This document shows positions 1 to 7,743 of a DNA stretch of 64,000 nucleotides, piece by piece. The position numbers were made by a program, and so were the translations under genes. The notes beneath the pieces are model-generated. The model was not told the DNA's origin, ran no database searches, and saw only the letters and a program-made list of their open reading frames with translations. This stretch comes from Aurantimonas sp965217685 (GTDB lineage Bacteria > Pseudomonadota > Alphaproteobacteria > Rhizobiales > Rhizobiaceae), in assembly GCA_965217685.1 (NCBI GenBank), contig CBDCIZ010000003.1, forward strand, positions 3,844,001 through 3,908,000, in the 5' to 3' direction. The stretch's first letter is position 1. Each line of letters starts with the position of its first letter.

Positions 1-1286
1 TGCTCGATCCCTCCAAGCGCGATGCGGCGGAGGCCATCTTTCTCAAATGGGGGCTCGACTTCGCCATCGTCGGGCAGACCACCGACGACCGCCGCTTCCG
101 CATCCTCTTCGAAGGGCAGGAGGTCGCGAACCTGCCGATCAAGGAGCTGGGCGACGAGGCGCCGGAATACGACCGGCCCTGGACCGAGCCGAAGCCGGCC
201 AGGGCGATCCATGCGGCGGACATCGTCGAGCCGACGGATTACGGTGTGGCGCTGCTTCAGATGCTTGGCTCGCCGGATCTGTCCTCGCGCCGCTGGGTGT
301 TCGAGCAATACGACACGCTGATCCAGGGCAACACGCTGCAGCGGCCGGGCGGCGACGCCGGCGTCGTGCGGGTCGACGGCCATGCGACGAAGGCCCTCGC
401 CTTTTCGTCGGACGTCACGCCCCGCTATTGCGAGGCCGATCCCTATCAGGGCGGCATGCAGGCCGTCGCCGAATGCTGGCGCAACCTGACCGCCGTCGGC
501 GCCGAGCCGCTGGCCGCCACCGACAATCTCAATTTCGGCAATCCCGAAAAGCCGGACCTGATGGGCCAGTTCGTCAAGGCCGTCGAGGGCATCGGCGTGG
601 CCTGCACGGCCCTCGCCTTCCCGATCGTCTCGGGCAATGTCTCGCTCTACAACGAGACCCATGGCCAGGCGATCCTGCCGACCCCGACCATCGGCGGCGT
701 CGGCCTGATCGAAGACCGTACCAGAACGGCGACGATCGGCAGCATGCAGGACGGCGACATCCTCTGCCTCATCGGCCGCGACGGCTCCCATCTCGGCGCC
801 TCGATCTTCCTGCGCGAGATCGCGGGCCGCGAAGACGGCGCGCCGCCGCCGGTCGACCTTGCCGAAGAAAAGCGCAACGGCGATTTCGTCCGCGGACTGA
901 TCCACGCCGGTGACGTGACCACCTGCCACGATCTCTCCGACGGCGGGCTCGCCATCGCGCTCGCCGAGATGTGCATCGCCTCTGGCCGCGGCGCGGCGAT
1001 CGACGCGGATGTCGCACCGGCGGACAAGGCGAACGCCCATGCCGTCCTCTTCGGCGAAGACCAGGCGCGCTACGTGGTCGCGCTGAAGCCCGAAAGCTTC
1101 GACCACATTGCGGCCAGGGGCGCCGACGCCGGCGTCGACTTCCGCCGCCTCGGTCGGGTCGGCGGCGAAACGCTGGTAGTGAAAGGTCGCTTCGAGACCG
1201 CCGTCAGCGTGCTGACGGCCGCCCATGAAAGCTGGTTCCCGGCCTATATGTCCGGCGAGATCGTCGAACCGGCCGCCGCCGCATGA
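1..1286 (+). CDS. purL: Phosphoribosylformylglycinamidine synthase II, 3' part
   Basis: Fourth step of de novo purine synthesis in the cytosol: ATP-dependent amination of FGAR to FGAM, with ammonia supplied by PurQ and help from PurS. The window opens inside the gene. The frame begins at base 3 and about 427 C-terminal residues remain, against roughly 740 for the full small-type PurL. Family landmarks are YDTLIQGN near nt 309, DNLNFGNP near nt 522 and SGNVSLYN near nt 629. It is followed by bolA and grxD on the same strand, a common alphaproteobacterial order. It ends with TGA after an alanine-rich tail. Confidence 0.97.
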   Translation, partial: LDPSKRDAAEAIFLKWGLDFAIVGQTTDDRRFRILFEGQEVANLPIKELGDEAPEYDRPWTEPKPARAIHAADIVEPTDYGVALLQMLGSPDLSSRRWVFEQYDTLIQGNTLQRPGGDAGVVRVDGHATKALAFSSDVTPRYCEADPYQGGMQAVAECWRNLTAVGAEPLAATDNLNFGNPEKPDLMGQFVKAVEGIGVACTALAFPIVSGNVSLYNETHGQAILPTPTIGGVGLIEDRTRTATIGSMQDGDILCLIGRDGSHLGASIFLREIAGREDGAPPPVDLAEEKRNGDFVRGLIHAGDVTTCHDLSDGGLAIALAEMCIASGRGAAIDADVAPADKANAHAVLFGEDQARYVVALKPESFDHIAARGADAGVDFRRLGRVGGETLVVKGRFETAVSVLTAAHESWFPAYMSGEIVEPAAAA

Positions 1287-1492
1287 GATGGAGCGGCCTT
1301 GCAATCGCCCATCTGATCGCGACGCAAAGGCGTCGGCCGTGTGGCTCGCCTCGTCCATCGAAGCCTCGGCCCTACGAACGGGCGGCCGCTTCCGATTGAA
1401 CCGGCACGCCGAGCCACCTATCATCTGACGACAGGCGATTCCGCTCAAAGCGCCGGATCGCCAAGAGGCAAGCCCCGCAAGGAGACGACCCG

Positions 1493-1726
1493 ATGCCGAT
1501 GAATGCCCGCGATATCGAGACGATGATCAAGGCGAATATCCCGGACGCCTCCGTGACGATCCGCGATCTCGCCGGCGACGGCGATCACTACGCCGCCGAG
1601 ATCGTCGCCGAGAGCTTTCGCGGCAAGTCTCGGGTGCAGCAGCATCAGATGGTCAATCGGGCTCTCAGCGGCAAGCTCGGGGGTGAACTTCACGCCCTTG
1701 CCCTGCAAACAAGCGTACCGAAGTAA
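1493..1726 (+). CDS. bolA: BolA family protein
   Basis: Small BolA-fold protein of 77 residues. BolA proteins pair with monothiol (CGFS) glutaredoxins in iron-sulfur cluster trafficking and iron sensing. The sequence shows the family's class II-like fold order with the conserved stretch RVQQHQMVNRAL near residues 45-56 and HALALQT near the C-terminus. AAGGAG at 1479-1484 sits 8 bases before the ATG at 1493; an in-frame ATG at 1499 is an alternative. The partner gene grxD lies 450 bases downstream on the same strand, which supports the functional pairing. Confidence 0.93.
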   Translation: MPMNARDIETMIKANIPDASVTIRDLAGDGDHYAAEIVAESFRGKSRVQQHQMVNRALSGKLGGELHALALQTSVPK

Positions 1727-1861
1727 AGTGCCGAGACCGATCGTTCGCGGTTCCGGACCACGGTGTTCGCTCCGACCATCTTCAAAACCGTAAGCTTCGA
1801 TGCTATTTGTGCAACTGAAGCTCGTATGCCGCCAAGTGGCGGAAACAGCGTGGATGATGGG

Positions 1862-2108
1862 ATGGCCGACGATTTCGGCCATCAGGTTCTGGAACAGCTT
1901 CGTCTCATCCGTGGCGAAATCGCCGCGGTGGAGAAAAATATTCGGGACTTTCGAAGCGGAGATTGAGTCGTCGCTTCAGGGCGACCTATGCGCGTCTGAC
2001 ACAATCGAACAAGCGATCTCCGGAGTCGCCTGTTTCTCGACTTAGACGCGCGATGAATTGCTGGACCGCCACGAACGGATCAAGCCGCCGGAAAACGTCT
2101 CACCGCAA
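1862..2108 (+). pseudogene. Remnant of a small coiled-coil protein gene
   Basis: Frame 2 from ATG 1862 reads MADDFGHQVLEQLRLIRGEI, heptad-patterned, and continues to 1966. The same pattern then continues in frame 3 from about 1947 (TFEAEIESSL, then SDTIEQAISG), is cut by a TAG at 2043-2045, and resumes as RDELLDRHERI from 2049. This resembles the short coiled-coil proteins common in rhizobia that end in an ERLDRIERRL-like segment. One frameshift and one stop are therefore needed to rebuild it. The last frame runs without a stop into grxD, so the original end cannot be placed. The assignment to a family is from memory of the pattern only. Confidence 0.42.
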
Positions 2109-2180
2109 GAAGACCACAAGCCGGCCTCACCAAACAGTGCCACCTCGGGCTTTGAACCCGACGACCAGAGGATGAACATC

Positions 2181-2522
2181 ATGACCGCCATCAACGAGTG
2201 GATCGACAGCGAAGTGAAGTCGAACGACATCGTCGTCTTCATGAAGGGCACGCCGGAATTCCCGCAATGCGGCTTTTCCGGACAAGTCGTGCAGATTCTC
2301 AACTACGTCGGTGTCGACTATAAGGGCGTGAACTGCCTGTCCTCCGACGAGCTGCGCCAAGGCATCAAGGCCTATAGCGACTGGCCGACCATCCCGCAGC
2401 TTTACGTGAAGGGCGAATTCGTCGGCGGCTGCGACATCATCCGCGAGATGTTCCAGGCTGGCGAATTACAGAGCTTCCTTGCCGAAAACGGCATCGAGGC
2501 AAAGGCCCCCGCGAACGCCTGA
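2181..2522 (+). CDS. grxD: Monothiol glutaredoxin, Grx4 type
   Basis: Single-domain CGFS glutaredoxin of 113 residues that binds a shared [2Fe-2S] cluster with glutathione and hands it to acceptors or to BolA. The active-site motif PQCGFSG is at about residues 27-33; the TIPQLYVKGEFVGGCDI segment that binds glutathione is at about 72-88. Two in-frame ATGs exist (2172, 2181); AGAGG at 2167-2171 is correctly spaced only for 2181, so that start is chosen. The upstream bolA gene is its usual partner. Confidence 0.95.
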   Translation: MTAINEWIDSEVKSNDIVVFMKGTPEFPQCGFSGQVVQILNYVGVDYKGVNCLSSDELRQGIKAYSDWPTIPQLYVKGEFVGGCDIIREMFQAGELQSFLAENGIEAKAPANA

Positions 2523-2531
2523 GGGGCCTTT
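2501..2531 (+). terminator. Rho-independent terminator overlapping the grxD end
   Basis: A perfect 9-base inverted repeat, AAAGGCCCC (2501-2509) and GGGGCCTTT (2523-2531), encloses the last codons and stop of grxD. The run of T is short, so termination may be moderate. Confidence 0.6.
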
Positions 2532-2718
2532 CGTCCTTCGTCGCCTCAAAGGCGGTCGACATCAAACTGTGCGGCCCGTGCGTATCTGACGCTCGGGCCG
2601 TTGTGCTTTCAGCGGCCGAGCCCGACACAAACTCGCGAAATCGCTTTCCGATCGTAAGCACGTCTTGCATTTTTTGCAGTGCGGGATAAATTCCGGCTTC
2701 CACTCGAAAGGCCGAATC

Positions 2719-3999
2719 ATGTCCGACGCCGCGCGCACGCCCGCCGCGAACAAGCTTCCCTATTGGGAACTGGTGATCATGGTCGCGTCGCTGATGGCGA
2801 TGAACGCCGCGGCGATCGACGTGTTCATTCCCGCGTTGCAGGAGATGGGCAAAACCCTTGCCGTCGCCGATCCCAATCAGCGCCAGTTGGTCATCACCGC
2901 CTACATTCTCGGCTTCGGCGGCGCGCAGCTCGTCTACGGTCCGCTGTCCGACCGCTTCGGACGTCGGCCCGTGTTGATGGTCGGCTTGTCCATCTACATG
3001 GTTGCCACGATCGCCGGCGCCTTCTCGCCGACCTTCACGGCGCTTCTTGCGTTTCGCCTGATCCAGGGAATCGGTGCGGCCGCGACTCGCGTCATTGCGG
3101 TCTCGGTCGTGCGCGACACATTCGGCGGACGCCGCATGGCGAGCGTCATGTCGCTGGTGATGATGGTGTTCATGACCGTGCCGGTCATCGCGCCGAATAT
3201 CGGCCAGGCGATCATGGTCTTCGGCAACTGGCGCGAGGTGTTCATCGTCACCGGCCTGTTCGGCCTCTGCGTGTCGTTGTGGGCGGCAATCCGCCTGCCC
3301 GAGACACTGCATCCCGAAGACCGGCGCGAACTGACGGTGAAGCGCGTCGCCGAGGCCTTCCGCATCGTCCTGACCAACCGCATCGCCTTCGGCTACACGA
3401 TCGCGACGGCGCTGGTCTTCGGCGTGCTCTTCGGCTTCATCAACCAGGCCGAACAGCTCTACACCGAGGTCTACGGCCTCGGGCCGCTCTTCACCCTGGC
3501 CTTCTCGGCCACCGCCGTCTTCATGGCCGCCGCCTCGTTCCTCAACTCGCGGCTCGTCGAGACCTTCGGCATGCGCAAGCTTTCGCACGGCGCGCTGGTC
3601 GGCTTCCTGGTGATCGCGGGCATCCACGTGGCCGTGGCCTGGTCGATGGGGGGCGCCGCGCCGCTGTGGTTCTTCATCGTGGCGATGACGCTGCTGTTCT
3701 GCCTGTTCGGCTTCATCGGCGCGAATTTCAACGCGCTGGCGATGGACCCGCTCGGCCATGTCGCCGGCACCGCGTCTTCGGTGCTCGGATTCATGCAGAC
3801 GTTCGGTGGCGGCATCTTCGGCGCGATCATCGGCTATTTCTACGACGGTACGGTGATTCCGATGCTGATCGGCTTCATCATCCTGTCACTCGGCGCGCTC
3901 GGCTGCGTGATGTTGGCCGAAGGTCGACTGTTCGAATCGCGCAATGCCCCCCCTCCGCCGCGTCCGAACGATGTCTTTTCAAAGAGTCCGGCGGAATAG
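2719..3999 (+). CDS. Bcr/CflA-type MFS drug efflux transporter
   Basis: Inner-membrane proton-driven exporter of the drug:H+ antiporter-1 group, 426 residues with twelve hydrophobic segments. The loop motif GPLSDRFGRRP (about residues 74-84) is the MFS A motif, and the early MNAAAIDVFIPAL segment is typical of the Bcr/CflA branch (bicyclomycin, sulfonamide or chloramphenicol export in known members; substrate here unknown). GAAAGG at 2706-2711 fits ATG 2719; an upstream in-frame ATG at 2665 has no ribosome site. It stands alone between the grxD terminator and a convergent gene. Confidence 0.92.
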   Translation: MSDAARTPAANKLPYWELVIMVASLMAMNAAAIDVFIPALQEMGKTLAVADPNQRQLVITAYILGFGGAQLVYGPLSDRFGRRPVLMVGLSIYMVATIAGAFSPTFTALLAFRLIQGIGAAATRVIAVSVVRDTFGGRRMASVMSLVMMVFMTVPVIAPNIGQAIMVFGNWREVFIVTGLFGLCVSLWAAIRLPETLHPEDRRELTVKRVAEAFRIVLTNRIAFGYTIATALVFGVLFGFINQAEQLYTEVYGLGPLFTLAFSATAVFMAAASFLNSRLVETFGMRKLSHGALVGFLVIAGIHVAVAWSMGGAAPLWFFIVAMTLLFCLFGFIGANFNALAMDPLGHVAGTASSVLGFMQTFGGGIFGAIIGYFYDGTVIPMLIGFIILSLGALGCVMLAEGRLFESRNAPPPPRPNDVFSKSPAE

Positions 4000-4085
4000 C
4001 CCCCGCGGAATAGCCAAGGACAAAAGAGCGTCGGAACCTCCTGGCGCTTTTCCGTCCTCTCGCATCGAGCCAGCGCAACGCCAGA

Positions 4086-4913
4086 TCAATCCTGCGACAA
4101 GAGCGCGTTGCGTGCGGCATGCCAGACATCCGCATTGCAAGCCGAAAGCAGCGTGCCGGTCCGAACCGTGGCTGCATAAGGCGAGCCGTCGCTCATCGCC
4201 ACATGGCCGCCCGCCTCGGTGACCAGCAGCGTGCCCGGCAGATGATCCCAGGGCATCACCATTGAATAGAGCGCGACATGTGCGCCGCCCGAGGCGAGCA
4301 AGCGGTATTCGTGTCCGGCATTGCGGTAGTTCGCGGCGATCTTGAGTGCGGTTAGCCGCGACATGATCGCAGCGCGCTCCGCCGGCGAACAATGGGTGGT
4401 GCTGATGCAGCCGATCGACTGGTCGAGCGGCACGCCGTCGGCGGTCGTCATTCGGCGGCTCTCGCCGGTTTTGGTTTTCTGGAACGCCCCGGCCCCGAGT
4501 TCAGCCACCATCAGATCGTCGCCGACCGGGTCGTAGATCATTCCGCCGACGGTCTCGCCCTGGAAGACCACCGCGGCCATCACCCCGAAGAGCGGCAGGC
4601 CGGCGGCGAAATTGGCCGTGCCGTCGATCGGATCGACGACGATGGCGAAATCGGCCTCGTCGAGCTTCTCGAGCAATGATTTGTCCGCCGCCACCGATTC
4701 CTCGCCGATGAAAAGCGCCTGCGGCCACAGCCTGCGGCATTCGGCAGCAATCAGGCGTTCGGCCGCCTCGTCGCCTTTGGTGACCAGATCGGTCGGCGAG
4801 GTCTTCTGACGCACGTCGCCGTCAGACAGATTGCGGAAGCGCGGCATGATCTCGGTGATCGCCGCCTCGCGCAGGATCGCGGCAAGGCGGTCGATGTCGA
4901 CGGGGTTCGCCAT
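4086..4913 (-). CDS. Inositol monophosphatase family protein
   Basis: Mg2+-dependent, Li+-sensitive phosphatase fold, 275 residues, cytosolic. GEES at about residues 73-76 and DPIDGTANF at about 92-100 supply the metal-binding acids, and WDHLPGTLLVTEAGG near residue 225 is the second family signature. Members hydrolyse inositol-1-phosphate, 3',5'-bisphosphate nucleotides or histidinol phosphate; the substrate cannot be read from the sequence. ATG 4913 begins four bases after the ttcA stop, so the two genes are probably one operon. Starts further upstream would run into ttcA. Confidence 0.92.
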   Translation of the reverse strand: MANPVDIDRLAAILREAAITEIMPRFRNLSDGDVRQKTSPTDLVTKGDEAAERLIAAECRRLWPQALFIGEESVAADKSLLEKLDEADFAIVVDPIDGTANFAAGLPLFGVMAAVVFQGETVGGMIYDPVGDDLMVAELGAGAFQKTKTGESRRMTTADGVPLDQSIGCISTTHCSPAERAAIMSRLTALKIAANYRNAGHEYRLLASGGAHVALYSMVMPWDHLPGTLLVTEAGGHVAMSDGSPYAATVRTGTLLSACNADVWHAARNALLSQD

Positions 4914-4917
4914 GGGC

Positions 4918-5979
4918 TCAGCTTTCGAAATCTTGGATTGTCCTGGCGACCGGCGTGAGCACGGCAAAGTCGAAGACGGCGGGATCGAGAAGATGGCCGG
5001 GCCTCAGATTGGCGAGCGCCCGCATCATCACCTGCTTGCGGCCCGGAAAGCGCTGCTCCATCTCGGCGAGCATCGACTTGGTGAGATTACGCTGCAAGCC
5101 GTCCTGACTGCCGCAGAGGTCGCAGGGAATGATCGGAAACCGCATCGCCGCCGAGAACTTCGCGATGTCCTCCTCGGCCGAAGCGATCAGCGGCCGCAGC
5201 ACCATCAGGTCACGCTCGTCGTTGAGGAGCTTGCCCGGCATCGCCGACAGCCGCCCGCCATGGAAGAGGTTCATGAAGAAGGTTTCCAGGCAATCGTCGC
5301 GGTGATGGCCGAGCACCAGCGCTTCGCAGCCTTCTTCCCGGGCGATGCGGTAAAGATTGCCGCGCCGCAGGCGCGAGCAGAGGGCGCAGTAGGTGGCGTT
5401 CGCCGGCACCTTCTCGGTCACGACCGAATAGGTGTCGCGATATTCGATGCGGTGCGCAATGTCGAAACGCGTCAGGAACTCCGGCAGCACGTGCTTGGGA
5501 AAGTTCGGCTGGCCCTGGTCGAGATTGCACGCGAGGAGATCGACCGGCAACAGGCCGCGGTGCTTGAGATCGAGAAGCAGCGCTAGGAGGGCATAGGAGT
5601 CCTTGCCGCCGGAGATTCCGACCAGCCAACGCGCGCCGGGCCGCACCATGCCGTTTACCGCGATCGTCTCGCGCATTTCACGCAACAGGCGTTTGCGGAG
5701 CTTCTTGAAGCCAACGGAACCGGGCGCATGGTGAAAGAGCGGGTGGCTGCCGTCGGCGCCGTCACCGCCCTCGCCAGCGTGCTCGCCAGCCCCGGACCGA
5801 ACCTGCGGCATATCTGCGGCGTCGCCCGCCTTGCCACCGCGCGCGTCGTCTCTTTCGCCGGGTGCATGCGGGCTGCGGGCTTCGGTTGCGCCCACCGTGC
5901 TCGAGGATTCGACCGGTATGGCTTGGCGTTGGCGCAATGTTTCGTCGAGCATCGCAGGCCCTGCGGGTTTGAGGATCAC
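4918..5979 (-). CDS. ttcA: tRNA 2-thiocytidine(32) synthetase TtcA
   Basis: Thiolates C32 in the anticodon loop of certain tRNAs, using ATP and a [4Fe-4S] cluster. The PP-loop SGGKDS is at residues 123-128; YCALC (Cys198, Cys201) and PCDLC (Cys286, Cys289) give the cluster cysteines. The domain is complete, but about 85 residues at the N-terminus, rich in Gly, Ala, Asp and Glu, have no counterpart in the usual roughly 300-residue enzyme. Starts at 5979 or 5952 (MLDETLRQ) are both possible. It is followed at four bases by the inositol-phosphatase-like gene. Confidence 0.94.
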   Translation of the reverse strand: MILKPAGPAMLDETLRQRQAIPVESSSTVGATEARSPHAPGERDDARGGKAGDAADMPQVRSGAGEHAGEGGDGADGSHPLFHHAPGSVGFKKLRKRLLREMRETIAVNGMVRPGARWLVGISGGKDSYALLALLLDLKHRGLLPVDLLACNLDQGQPNFPKHVLPEFLTRFDIAHRIEYRDTYSVVTEKVPANATYCALCSRLRRGNLYRIAREEGCEALVLGHHRDDCLETFFMNLFHGGRLSAMPGKLLNDERDLMVLRPLIASAEEDIAKFSAAMRFPIIPCDLCGSQDGLQRNLTKSMLAEMEQRFPGRKQVMMRALANLRPGHLLDPAVFDFAVLTPVARTIQDFES

Positions 5980-6070
5980 TGCCCTTCATGCGCGCAAACG
6001 GGACCGCACCGCAACAGCGCGGTGAACACGGGCGGGCTTACGATCGCGCGAGAGCGCCCGATGAACCCGC

Positions 6071-7141
6071 TTAGTCGCGAATGACGAACGCCTCGGCGGC
6101 ACCGACCTGCCAGAAGCGTTCGAGCAGCCCGTCGCTGTCGCCGCCGCGGGCAACGACGAGCGTTGCCGAGATCGCATTGGTGCCCGGCACGGCCTCTTCG
6201 AGAAGCCGGCCATGGCCGAAGGCTACACTTCGAACCTTCCGAAGCGTTTTGCCGGTGACGAGACCAAGCGCGATGCGCTCCGGTTCGCCGTTCCCGACCG
6301 ATGCGAGCGCTGCGACGACACCGTTGGTTGCAGGCCCTGCGGCATAGGATGCCGAATAGTCCGGCTCGCGCGAAACAGGAATGGCGTCCGCACGCACGAC
6401 GCCAGGCAGGCCCGCGACCGGGTCGCCCGCGTTCGTCAGCGCCGCCGCCGGCGTGCCTGAACGCGTCGTATCGAACGCCGCCGCGACCATGATGCTGTCG
6501 TCATTGCCGGAGGCTCCGCCCGGACGGTAGCTCGCCATCAGCAACTTGGTGTCGTCGCCATCGACGGGAGCCCTTGCGACATAGTCGACGCGCACATCGG
6601 CGGTGCCATCGCTCTTGAAGCCGAGAAGATCTGCGACCTTCGACGACACGTCGATCTCTCGGCCATGGGCGTAGGGGCCGCGGTCGTTGACCCGAACCAT
6701 CACATGGCTGCCGGTCTTCAAACTCGTGACCATCGCGTAGGAGGGCAGCGGAAAGGTCTTATGGGCAGCCGACAGCGCATGCATGTCGTAGGTCTCGCCA
6801 TTGGCGGTCAGCCTGCCATGGAAATTCGGCCCGTACCACGAGGCCTTGCCGGTCTTCGAATAGCCCGGCACGTCCTTGGGATAATACCATTGGCCCCGCA
6901 CCTTGTAGGGTTTGCCGACCTTTGATCGCCCGCCGCCCTTGCGCACCGACATCGCATACGTCACGCGAGGCGACACGGGAACGCCGAACGTCTGGGAATC
7001 GAACTGCACCGGCGTGCCGAGATCGGCGACCTCTTCCAGCGGTGAAGCGCCACCCTGGCAGCCGCCCAGCGCAAGGCCCGCACCGACCAACAGCGTGCAG
7101 GCGGATGCCGCGCGAAAACGCGTCTTTCCGGCGTTCGACAT
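6071..7141 (-). CDS. rlpA: RlpA family septal ring lytic transglycosylase lipoprotein
   Basis: Outer-membrane lipoprotein. Characterised RlpA cleaves denuded peptidoglycan at division sites. The N-terminus has a hydrophobic stretch and the lipobox LGGC about 28 residues after ATG 7141; GGGGGGA about 7 bases upstream supports this start. The double-psi beta-barrel is clear: GKASWYGPNFHGRLTANGE, then VRVNDRGPYAHGREIDVS. The last 150 residues are Ala/Gly-rich and I see no convincing SPOR repeat. It is monocistronic in this view. Confidence 0.93.
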   Translation of the reverse strand: MSNAGKTRFRAASACTLLVGAGLALGGCQGGASPLEEVADLGTPVQFDSQTFGVPVSPRVTYAMSVRKGGGRSKVGKPYKVRGQWYYPKDVPGYSKTGKASWYGPNFHGRLTANGETYDMHALSAAHKTFPLPSYAMVTSLKTGSHVMVRVNDRGPYAHGREIDVSSKVADLLGFKSDGTADVRVDYVARAPVDGDDTKLLMASYRPGGASGNDDSIMVAAAFDTTRSGTPAAALTNAGDPVAGLPGVVRADAIPVSREPDYSASYAAGPATNGVVAALASVGNGEPERIALGLVTGKTLRKVRSVAFGHGRLLEEAVPGTNAISATLVVARGGDSDGLLERFWQVGAAEAFVIRD

Positions 7142-7743
7142 GAATTGTCCCCCCAAATACGACGAGCCGCCAGGACGCCCATCTCCGCAAGCTTGGCCGC
7201 CATGCTCCCCAGCACCGCCCGCCTTCACCATTCCTGCACCCTAGAACCGCCGATACGCCAAGGCAATCGGAACGATTGCCGGTCCCCGGATCGCGAGACG
7301 CTCGTTGGAAGTTTTGATTGGGCGCGAGTGCGAACAGTCAAGACGCGATGGAACGTCTTATCGGTTGCTTCGACGAGCGGCACGCCTGGGCTCGCGAGCA
7401 CGCTTCTACAGCTTAAAGTCGTTGATATACGAAGCTTGATACAGCCAGCTTTCGCGTGCGGACAGCCTGATATGCATATAGCTACGGGATTAGGCCGAGT
7501 CTGGCGACACATACGCCGATGTTCGAGACGTCGACGCCGCATTCAGATCGAGTTGCACCGCTCGACCACGAATTTAACACCTTTCCGACCTGCCCTATTT
7601 GCGACCGGCACCCTTCCAAGCCTACAGGTCGACATGACATGCGCCAGCAAACCCCTGCCGCGGCCTAGAGCGTCCTGTCCCCCTCTCGAGCCGAACGAAA
7701 CGCCCTTGCACCCGCCGCGCACTCGATTTAATCGATCACAGCC
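7142..7743. other. Non-coding stretch between rlpA and tRNA-Ser
   Basis: It should hold the rlpA promoter (minus strand) and the tRNA promoter (plus strand). The only long open frame reaching into it is the 3' run-out of the serine recombinase, which ends at 7543. I see no other supportable gene, and no inverted repeat with a T-run. Confidence 0.5.

Noticed and set aside
2437..3759. 440-residue minus-strand open frame
   Set aside because: It is antisense to the MFS exporter, has a charge-heavy His/Asp/Arg composition typical of GC-bias shadows, and no ribosome site.
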